NCBI GenBank assembly: GCA_024234875.1
Contig: JACKNM010000022.1
Span: forward strand, 12,143 to 76,142
From: Ectothiorhodospiraceae bacterium
GTDB taxonomy: Bacteria > Pseudomonadota > Gammaproteobacteria > HK1
Direction of reading: 5' to 3'
Length of the DNA stretch: 64,000 nt
In this document: piece by piece, positions 54,859 to 61,523 of the stretch
How positions within the stretch are numbered: position 1 is the stretch's first letter
Layout of the letters: each line of letters starts with the position of its first letter
Made by a program: the position numbers and the translations under genes
The notes under the pieces: generated by a model
What the model saw: only the letters and a program-made list of their open reading frames with translations
What the model was told of the DNA's origin: nothing
Databases searched by the model: none

Positions 54859-55989
54859 GTGACCGCGTTCGACGTCGACCGGCGGCGCGAGGTGCTCGTC
54901 GGCATCGGCGCACGCGGCGCCTGCCTCGAGCAGCTCCTCGCCTACAACGAGAGCAGGTTCGACACCGGATCGGTCTCGCGCGACGGGCCCTGGCCGCTTC
55001 CCGACGAGCCGTTCGTCGAGACCTGGGCCGGGTATGTCGCCCGCGCTGCCGAGACTGGCGTGCTGGCGGCGCTCGGCGCGGATCTGGTGCAGCTCGCCTT
55101 TCCGATCCGTGAGGGGATCTCGACGACGCCCGAGTACCGCGCCGTCGTGCGGCGAGGTGAGCCGCCGGCAGCGACCGCGCTCGCCAGTGGGCTCGCGTTG
55201 CGTGCGCCGGAGGCGCTCCGGCTCGAGCTCCGGGCCACCGCCGCCGGGCGGGTACCGGTGCTCGTCGCACCCGAGCGCGACGACTTCGAGTCGCTGGTGC
55301 GGGCCCTCGTGCGACGCAACGAGCCGGTGCCGATCGCACCGTCGCTCGGCGCGGTGATGGTGGCGGGATACGCCAACTGGGGCCGCATTCGTGCCCATCG
55401 ACGGCGCTGGGCGGCGGAGCACCCCGCGGGCCACTGGCCGGCCGAGTTCGAGCGTCTGACTGCCGATCCCGCTCGCTATCAGGACCGCTTCGTGATCGTG
55501 AGCGAGGGCCCGTACAGCGCGGTACCGGCGGCCGAGCTCGGTGTCGGCGACGCGACCTGGCGGCGGTTGTCGCTCGAGATTCGGATCCGCCACGAGTGCA
55601 CCCACTACTGCACCAAGCGCCTCCTCGGGTCGATGCGCAACAACCTCCTCGACGAGATCGTCGCGGACTTCATGGCCCTGGTCGGCGCGACGGGGCGATT
55701 TCGTGCCGACTGGTTCGCGCGCTTCATGGGAATCGAGGCGGCTCCGCTGCTGCGTCCCGGCGGGCGCCTCGAGCTCTATCGCGGCGACCCGCCGCTCGAC
55801 GACGAGGCGCTGGCGACCCTGGGCGTCCTGGTCGCGCGCGCGGCGGCGACGCTCGAGGCATTCGCGGCCGCAGTCACGCCGGACGACGGTCCGGCCGGTG
55901 ACGCACGCCTGTTGCTCGCGCTTGCCACCCAGTCGCTGGAGGCCATCGCAGCCGAGGACGGGCTCGAGCGCCTCGTCGCGCATTACTGA
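54859..55989 (+). CDS. HEXXH-motif protein of the RiPP operon, putative zinc metalloenzyme
   Basis: A 376-residue protein from GTG 54859, 40 bases after the exporter gene. A metalloprotease-like helix His245-Glu-Cys-Thr-His249 ('RIRHECTHYCTKR') is followed 16 residues later by 'LLDEIVADFMALVG', which offers Glu266 or Asp270 as third zinc ligand. Cys residues occur inside and next to the motif. There is no signal peptide, so it acts in the cytoplasm. It could be a peptidase trimming the leader or core, a self-protection enzyme, or a maturase. I do not recognise a named family with certainty (it may belong to a DUF family linked to such loci). Confidence 0.6.
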   Translation: MTAFDVDRRREVLVGIGARGACLEQLLAYNESRFDTGSVSRDGPWPLPDEPFVETWAGYVARAAETGVLAALGADLVQLAFPIREGISTTPEYRAVVRRGEPPAATALASGLALRAPEALRLELRATAAGRVPVLVAPERDDFESLVRALVRRNEPVPIAPSLGAVMVAGYANWGRIRAHRRRWAAEHPAGHWPAEFERLTADPARYQDRFVIVSEGPYSAVPAAELGVGDATWRRLSLEIRIRHECTHYCTKRLLGSMRNNLLDEIVADFMALVGATGRFRADWFARFMGIEAAPLLRPGGRLELYRGDPPLDDEALATLGVLVARAAATLEAFAAAVTPDDGPAGDARLLLALATQSLEAIAAEDGLERLVAHY

Positions 55990-56003
55990 GGGGACCCATC
56001 GTC

Positions 56004-56546
56004 ATGTTCGAGGATGCGAGTCGTCACGCCTTCGTCGGGGCCCTGGAGGCGCAGTGGCGCACGGTGCGGGCAGAGTTCGACCGTCTGACCGCAACGGAGT
56101 TCATGCCGTGGCCGGAGAAGATGCTCTACGACGCCGGCTGGGACGTCTTCGGGCTCCACGCCTTCGGTCGCAAGCTACCGGGCAATTGCGCCCGGTGCCC
56201 CGAGACGGCGCGTCTGGTCGAGGCGATTCCGGGGATGACCACGGCGGGGTTCTCGTTGCTCGCGCCCGGGGCGCACATCAAGCCGCATCGCGGCTATACG
56301 CAGACCGTGCTGCGCTGCCATCTGGCCATCATGGTTCCGGGTCGGTGTGCCCTGCGGGTCGGGGCCGAGACGCGGGAGTGGGAGGAGGGCCGTTGTCTGG
56401 TGTTCGACGACACCCTGGAGCACGAGGCCTGGAACCACTCCGACGGGCCGCGCGCGGTTCTCCTCATCGACTTCCTGCGTGAGCGCGAGCGGGCGCCACC
56501 GGAGATCCCGGCGTCGGTTCGCGACGCGGTCGAGCGGTTGTCCTGA
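56004..56546 (+). CDS. Aspartyl/asparaginyl beta-hydroxylase-like protein
   Basis: A 180-residue protein of the AspH family. The segment 'GFSLLAPGAHIKPHRGYTQTVLRCHLAIMVPG' contains His95 and the 2-oxoglutarate-binding 'LRCHL', and 'CLVFDDTLEHEAWNHSDGPRAVLLIDF' contains the second iron ligand His140 and Arg150. AspH enzymes use a two-His site without an Asp. They hydroxylate Asp/Asn at the beta carbon. The core peptide has Asn at positions 5 and 8, which makes them natural candidates. It is the last gene of the plus-strand RiPP operon (14 bases after the HEXXH gene). Confidence 0.85.
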   Translation: MFEDASRHAFVGALEAQWRTVRAEFDRLTATEFMPWPEKMLYDAGWDVFGLHAFGRKLPGNCARCPETARLVEAIPGMTTAGFSLLAPGAHIKPHRGYTQTVLRCHLAIMVPGRCALRVGAETREWEEGRCLVFDDTLEHEAWNHSDGPRAVLLIDFLRERERAPPEIPASVRDAVERLS

Positions 56547-56592
56547 GCCGGGCGTCGAGGCGGGCGAGCCGCGCCGCGCCCTCGCCGGCTCT
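56545..56592. terminator. Possible terminator between convergent genes
   Basis: GAGCCGGGCG near 56545 and CGCCGGCTC at 56583-56591 can pair with one bulge, and an inner GGCGAG/CTCGCC stem (56563-56568 with 56581-56586) adds to the fold. It lies between the converging hydroxylase and FHA genes. There is no T run. Confidence 0.3.
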
Positions 56593-57215
56593 CAACGCAG
56601 GAACCACACCAGGGCGAGCAGCAGCGCGAGCAGACCGGCGATCCCTAGCAGCCCCCGCAGTCGACCCGGGGCAGGTGTCGGTGCGGATGCCGGTGCCGGC
56701 GGCTCGGCCCGGGGCGCCGGCCCGGTGGGCCCCGGCGCGGCGCCGGCCGACCGCTCCGGCTCCGCGCGACGGGTAGTCGGCCTGAGATACACGGTCTCGG
56801 TCATCGCCGGGCTCTCGGTGTCCGGTGCCGGCGGTGGTGGCGCGGGGGACCGCGCCGGGGCGACGACCTCGAAGCGATAGCGCGCGACGCCGAACGTGAT
56901 CTCGTCGCCCGGCTCCAGGCGCCGCCGCCCGTCGATCACCGCACCGTTGACGAGCACACCGTTGGTGCTCTCGCGATCCTCGACCGACCAGTCCGCGCCG
57001 ATCGGGACGAGCGCCGCGTGCGCGCGCGAGACGCCATCGGCGTTGATTGCGGCGCCCTTCACCCCGCGCCCGACCACCACCTCGCCGTAGACCAGCTCGA
57101 TTCGTGCGTCACTGCCCGCGCCGAGTCGGCTCGGGTCGACGCACTGGAGCCGGGCTCGCCGTGGCGGCTCGCGGACCGGGGTCGAGAGGATGACGGTCTT
57201 GTCGTGATCGGTCAT
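56592..57215 (-). CDS. FHA-domain membrane-anchored protein
   Basis: A 207-residue protein: an N-terminal FHA domain at ~25-120 ('VVVGRGVKGAAINADGVSRAHAALVPIGADWSVEDRESTNGVLVNGAVIDGRRRLEPGDEITFG', with the conserved GR, SRxHA and NGxxVNG motifs), a Pro/Ala-rich linker, and one C-terminal membrane helix (~186-206). FHA domains bind phosphothreonine peptides, so the protein probably reads a Ser/Thr-kinase signal at the inner membrane (tail anchor). It lies between the RiPP operon and the TolC-like gene, on the strand of the latter; a link to the RiPP is not shown. Confidence 0.85.
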   Translation of the reverse strand: MTDHDKTVILSTPVREPPRRARLQCVDPSRLGAGSDARIELVYGEVVVGRGVKGAAINADGVSRAHAALVPIGADWSVEDRESTNGVLVNGAVIDGRRRLEPGDEITFGVARYRFEVVAPARSPAPPPPAPDTESPAMTETVYLRPTTRRAEPERSAGAAPGPTGPAPRAEPPAPASAPTPAPGRLRGLLGIAGLLALLLALVWFLR

Positions 57216-57275
57216 GGGGAGCCCGCCCAGGCGGCGGTCGTGCGCGCGAGCGGGGGATTATACGCGTGAAGGATC

Positions 57276-59441
57276 TCAGCGGACCCGATTCGCCAGGACG
57301 TCGGACACCTGGCGGACCCACGGCTCGCCGCGGCGTGCCGACGGCGGCAGCGATTCGGCCGCGTGCCGTGCCTCGGCACGGGAGTCGTACGCGCCGTGGA
57401 CCACCGCGAACAGCAGGCGACCGCCGATCTCGGCCCCGAAGACGGCGGTCTCCGGCCCGAGGTCGCTCGTCTCGACGAATCGACGGGCCTGCGCCTCGTC
57501 GAGCCCGCCGACCAGTTGCAGCGTGTAGGCCGAGGCCGGCCAGCGCGCGAGCGCCGACGGTTCACCGCTCGCCGGCTCGCTCGGCGGCGCCGCGCCCGTG
57601 GCCGCGGCGCCGGGCTGCGATGGTGTGCGGGCGAGCTCGACACCCATCTGCTCGAGCTTGCGCTCGACGACGCGCTCGGCCGTGGACGAGGTGGACGACT
57701 CGGCGGTCCACATCTGGCGCGACCAGTCCTCGCCGCGGACGGCGGCGCGCTCGGCGAACACGCTCCCGGGCGGAATGCGATAGGGCTCGAGAGCGACGTT
57801 GCCCTTGCCGAGCATCGTGCCGGTCGCGATCGCGAGGTCGACCTTGGCCAGCTCGTAGGACGCGAGCGCCTCGACCTCGCGCAGCTGCGCCTCGGCGAGC
57901 GCGGTCTCGGCCTGGAGCACGTCGGTGCTGGTGCGGGTGCCGGCGAGGAACTGGCGGCGCTCGCCCTCGTAGGTGCGAGCGGCGAGCAGCGTCTCCTGGC
58001 GGGCGGCGAGGATGCGCTGCCAGCTCGTCTCGAGGTTGTCGAGGGCGTCGAGGATCTCCTGGCGCACGAACGAGCGGCGTGAATCGAGACTCGAGAGCGT
58101 GAGCACACGCTGCAGCAGCGCCTGACGGTAGCGGGCGCGGGCGGCGGAGTTGCCGAGTGGGACCTCCAGCGTCGCGCCGACGCGCCAGTCGGTGAAGTCC
58201 CGCCGCGTCACGGTGTCGATCGAGTCGGCCACGGTGCGCCCGCGCGCACGGTAGGCGAAGTCGTAGTCGAGCGTGAGCAGTGGCAGCTTCTGGTTCTTGG
58301 CGACGTCGACGGTGACCGCGTCGATGGCGAGCTGCAGCTCGAGGTCGAGCAGCTCCATGCGATTGTCCATGGCGAGACCGATCGCCTTGTCCCGTGACAG
58401 CCGCAAGCGCACCGGTGCCGGTTGGGTCAGGGTGAAGACGCTGGTCGGCGACTCCATGGTGACGTCGGGCACGTTCATGATGCGCTTCAACGCCCGCTCG
58501 GCCTGACGCCGCCGGTTCTCGGCCACGATCACCTGCTCGACGCGCTGCGACACGCCACCGCTCGCGCGCCAGATCTCGATCTCCGGTACCGCGCCCTCCT
58601 CGAACAGACGCCGCGCCTGGCGCTCCTGCTCGAGTCCGCGCTGGTACTGCTCGTAGCGCACCTCGAGCGAGCGGCTCGCGGCGTAGAGGGACCAGTACGC
58701 GTTCTCCACGTCGGCGAGCACGCGCATCGCGGCGACCTTCGCGCGCGCGTCCTGCTGGCGCTCCTGCAGCGAGGCGATGGTGATGGTCGAGGTGTTGACC
58801 GCGATGCCGGCGTTGCGTAGCAGCGGCTGGCTGATCGAGAACGCGAGCTGTGAGTCGTAGGTGTTCGGGACCCCGGGCAGGTCGGGATTGGTCCCGATCA
58901 GGGGCATGCTCACGGTCGCGGTGCCGCCGGTGCGAAGCGGAACGCGGACGCCGAACTCGACCTGCCCGCTGTCGACGCGCCGTCCCGGCGCACCGAGCGC
59001 GAGCGGGAGCTGGTCCTGCTCGCCGACGTTTGCACCGCCGAGCACGCTCGGCTCGAACGCCGCCTCGGCCTCGCGCCGCTGCGCCTGTGCGATCGACGGG
59101 CGCACCAACTCGACCTTGAGCTCGAGGTTGTTCTCGAGCGCGTGCTTGCGCACGTCCTCGATGGCGAGCTCGAGGCGCTCCGGCGGTGGCGTCGGTGGGG
59201 CGAGCGGTGCGCGCGGCTCACGCTCCGCCTCCTCCAGTGTGATCGGCGGTTGGTCGGCGATGGTGGCCGGATCGAGCGGTGCGATTGTGCGCACCCGGGA
59301 CTCGGGAATCCGATCGAGCGCCGGATGCCTCGGATTCGCGCAGCCGGCGATCACACCGGCGGCGGCGAGCACGAGCCACCACGGGCGCGACGCACGCGCG
59401 CCGGCACGCGAGCACGGCGACTGACGCTCGAACCTGGGCAT
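57276..59441 (-). CDS. TolC-family outer-membrane lipoprotein with C-terminal SPOR-like domain
   Basis: A 721-residue protein, well above the ~450-500 of usual TolC proteins. A lipoprotein signal ends in 'VIAGC' (Cys34). Two TolC repeats follow ('AIEDVRKHALENNLELKVELVRPSIAQAQRREAEAAFEPSV' and 'DKAIGLAMDNRMELLDLELQLAIDAVTVDVAKNQKLPLLTL'). After a Pro/Ser-rich linker (~595-635), the last ~85 residues ('YTLQLVGGLDEAQARRFVET...FAVVHGAYDSRAEARHAAESLP...WVRQVSDV') have the pattern of a SPOR domain, which binds denuded peptidoglycan. It is the likely outer-membrane exit for the neighbouring HlyD/ABC exporter. The fusion is unusual. Confidence 0.85.
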   Translation of the reverse strand: MPRFERQSPCSRAGARASRPWWLVLAAAGVIAGCANPRHPALDRIPESRVRTIAPLDPATIADQPPITLEEAEREPRAPLAPPTPPPERLELAIEDVRKHALENNLELKVELVRPSIAQAQRREAEAAFEPSVLGGANVGEQDQLPLALGAPGRRVDSGQVEFGVRVPLRTGGTATVSMPLIGTNPDLPGVPNTYDSQLAFSISQPLLRNAGIAVNTSTITIASLQERQQDARAKVAAMRVLADVENAYWSLYAASRSLEVRYEQYQRGLEQERQARRLFEEGAVPEIEIWRASGGVSQRVEQVIVAENRRRQAERALKRIMNVPDVTMESPTSVFTLTQPAPVRLRLSRDKAIGLAMDNRMELLDLELQLAIDAVTVDVAKNQKLPLLTLDYDFAYRARGRTVADSIDTVTRRDFTDWRVGATLEVPLGNSAARARYRQALLQRVLTLSSLDSRRSFVRQEILDALDNLETSWQRILAARQETLLAARTYEGERRQFLAGTRTSTDVLQAETALAEAQLREVEALASYELAKVDLAIATGTMLGKGNVALEPYRIPPGSVFAERAAVRGEDWSRQMWTAESSTSSTAERVVERKLEQMGVELARTPSQPGAAATGAAPPSEPASGEPSALARWPASAYTLQLVGGLDEAQARRFVETSDLGPETAVFGAEIGGRLLFAVVHGAYDSRAEARHAAESLPPSARRGEPWVRQVSDVLANRVR

Positions 59442-59464
59442 GGCGATGGTCGTCGGCCACTCGA

Positions 59465-59517
59465 AACTTGAAAAAACACGTTAAACCTAGCACTTAAAGC
59501 ACTAAATAAAAAGAACT
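59465..59517. promoter_or_regulatory. AT-rich island upstream of the tolC-like gene
   Basis: A ~50-base AT-rich patch in otherwise GC-rich DNA, ending 24 bases before the tolC-like start on the minus strand. It contains a tandem direct repeat AGCACTTAA / AGCACTAAA (59489-59497 and 59498-59506). It probably holds the promoter and a regulator site, but no -35/-10 pair is unambiguous. Confidence 0.45.
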
Positions 59518-59685
59518 ATTGGGCGGGCCAAGGGCTTCCCGCGGGCCACCGGGCCCGTGCGCAGCGTGGGTCGGGCCGCGCCCGACTGGTAGCCGACACT
59601 CGCCGTCGCTACGCTACCGAGCCCGATGCCCCGGTCGTCGATTCCCGCCGGCCGGACCCGAGGACCAACCACCAGGAGCCGACCG

Positions 59686-60627
59686 ATGCCTCTGGACCCG
59701 GAGATCCGACAGTTCCTCGACCGCATGGCCAGTGCCGGGGTGAAGCCCGTGCAGTCGCTGGATCCGGTCGCGGCCCGCGAGCAGATGGAGGCGCTGGTGC
59801 GAGCGCGTCCGATTCCGCCCACCCCGGTCGGCGAGGTGCGCGACGTGACGGTCCCCGGCGCCGCCGGGGCGATTCCGGTACGGGTCTACCGGCCGGAAGG
59901 CGCGCGTGGACAGCTGCCGCTGCTGGTCTACTACCACGGCGGTGGGCATGTGATCGGGAGCCTGGACACCCACGACGCGGTGGCGCGGGCGCTCTGCGCA
60001 GGAGCCGATTGCGTGGTGGCATCGGTCGACTATCGGATGGGGCCCGAGGCGCGCTTCCCGGCTGCGGTCGACGATGCCTTCGCGGCGCTACGCGCCGTGG
60101 TGGCCGATGCCGCGAGCCACGGTGCGGACCCCGGCCGGGTGGCCGTCGGTGGCGACAGCGCCGGCGGCAACCTCGCGATCGTTGCCGCGCTGCTCGCGCG
60201 CGACGAGGGCGGTCCGGCGCTGTGTCATCAGCTGCTGATCTATCCCCTGGCCGACTACGCGTGCGAGGGGGATTCCTACCAGCGCTACGCCAAGGGGTAC
60301 GGCACCCTCGAGGCCGAGACCATGCACTGGTTCCGCGATCACTACCTCAACGCGGCCAGCGAGGCGCAGGACTGGCGCGCGTCGCCGTTGCGTGCGGAGA
60401 GCCTCGCCAACCTGCCGCCGGCGTTGGTGATCACCGCCGAGTACGACGTGCTGCACGACGAGGGCGTGGCGCTCGCGAGCCGTCTCGACGCCGACGGGGT
60501 GGCGGTCGAGCACGCCGAGTTCGAGGGGATGATCCACGGCTTCTTCGCGCTCGCGCCGATGATCGGCGGCGCCTCCGAGGCGCAGAAGGTGGCGTGCCGC
60601 GCCTTGCGCGAGGCGTTCGCGAGCTAA
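59686..60627 (+). CDS. HSL-family (type IV) esterase
   Basis: A 313-residue alpha/beta hydrolase of the hormone-sensitive-lipase-like family: HGGG at 84-87 ('LVYYHGGGHVIGSLDTHD'), nucleophile Ser158 ('VAVGGDSAGGNLAIVAA'), acid in 'VITAEYDVLHDEG' and His in 'EGMIHGFFAL'. Such enzymes hydrolyse esters of small acyl groups in the cytoplasm. The start at 59686 follows CAGGAG. Its stop is ten bases before an inverted-repeat element. No functional link to the neighbouring RiPP locus is seen. Confidence 0.92.
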   Translation: MPLDPEIRQFLDRMASAGVKPVQSLDPVAAREQMEALVRARPIPPTPVGEVRDVTVPGAAGAIPVRVYRPEGARGQLPLLVYYHGGGHVIGSLDTHDAVARALCAGADCVVASVDYRMGPEARFPAAVDDAFAALRAVVADAASHGADPGRVAVGGDSAGGNLAIVAALLARDEGGPALCHQLLIYPLADYACEGDSYQRYAKGYGTLEAETMHWFRDHYLNAASEAQDWRASPLRAESLANLPPALVITAEYDVLHDEGVALASRLDADGVAVEHAEFEGMIHGFFALAPMIGGASEAQKVACRALREAFAS

Positions 60628-60637
60628 CCAATCGAAT

Positions 60638-60833
60638 GGGGTCGGACCAAGTCAGGTCATTGAATTCGTAGATGTTTTCTCGGTTCTTGGTGCTGGCGCC
60701 CCCCGATTGCCACCGGCGCCCGCATCCGACGACCCGGGCCAGACCGGCTTCGTGTGGGCGAAGCCGGGGCTCGGGTCGTCGCGACGTCGGAGAAAATCCC
60801 TTTCTGAACAACCTCTTGAGTTGGTCCGACCCC
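60638..60833. mobile_element. MITE-like element with perfect 13-bp terminal inverted repeats
   Basis: GGGGTCGGACCAA at 60638-60650 is repeated in inverted orientation at 60821-60833, with partial matching beyond (AA[T/C] outside, TCA inside). The ~196-base interior holds nested stems: CGACGACCCG (60727-60736) with CGGGTCGTCG (60772-60781), and CCGGCTTCG (60744-60752) with CGAAGCCGG (60759-60767). There is no coding capacity. GGGGTCGGACC-type ends are common on small repeats tied to Y1/REP transposases. It separates two convergent genes. Confidence 0.7.
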
Positions 60834-60834
60834 G

Positions 60835-61308
60835 TTACGTCGCCTTCGACGACAGCACCACCTTGTAGCCGAACTGGGTCTGCTCGATGGAGAGGCTGGC
60901 GCGATCCCCGTCGATGCGCTCGAAGCGGATCGGACGCGGGTAGTCGGCCTTGTCGACGGTGAGCTCGCCGTCGTAGTCGCGGAACGTGCCGTCGAAATTG
61001 CGTGCCACGAAGTCCGACAGCGCATCGAGCACGCCGACCGGAAAGTGGGCGACGCCGGCGGCCCAGATGCCCGCGCCGTCGTTCGCGCCGGGATCCTTCA
61101 CCCAGCTCCGTGCCGGGTCGTTGCCGACGTGCTTGCGCTGCCAGGCCACGAAGTCGACGAAGTTCGCCGCGTCCTTCCCCACATCCGCGACGTACGCGTC
61201 GTAGACCGCCTTGGTGTGCCTGATCTGAAGTGGCGAGAACGCCTGGTTCAGCTCACTCCAGATGGTGAGCCTGAACTGGCCGATCGACGGATCCGCGAAA
61301 TCTCCCAT
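60835..61308 (-). CDS. Hypothetical protein, ends at the MITE-like element
   Basis: A 157-residue soluble protein ('MGDFADPSIGQFRLTIWSEL...') with GGGAGG upstream of ATG 61308. It is mixed helix then beta, with 'NFVDFVAWQRKHVG', 'NDGAGIWAAGVAHFPVGVLDALSDFVARNFDGTF' and a strand-rich end. No family is recognised and no signal peptide or membrane segment is seen. Its stop TAA lies at the outer edge of the adjacent inverted repeat, so the insertion may have changed the natural C-terminus. It is divergent from the cyclase gene. Confidence 0.65.
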   Translation of the reverse strand: MGDFADPSIGQFRLTIWSELNQAFSPLQIRHTKAVYDAYVADVGKDAANFVDFVAWQRKHVGNDPARSWVKDPGANDGAGIWAAGVAHFPVGVLDALSDFVARNFDGTFRDYDGELTVDKADYPRPIRFERIDGDRASLSIEQTQFGYKVVLSSKAT

Positions 61309-61523
61309 GAGGGCCCTCCCTTGCGACTGGTCTGCGTCGCTGCTCTTCGAAGTCCGGCCCGGTGGACTCGCGCCGAGCGGCGCCTCGCCGCCGGAGCCGG
61401 GTTGCCGCAATCACCCGGCGGCATCGAGCCTGTGCCGGACGCCGGGCGATATACTCGGCCGATGTTAGCAGGCCGAATGACCTGCGCGGACGTTCCGCAC
61501 GACTGGTTGGGGGAGGGGAGCCG

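Noticed and set aside
51552..54905. 1117-codon open frame opposite the second ABC exporter
   Set aside because: Antisense artefact of high GC; His/Asp/Arg-rich with no recognisable motif.
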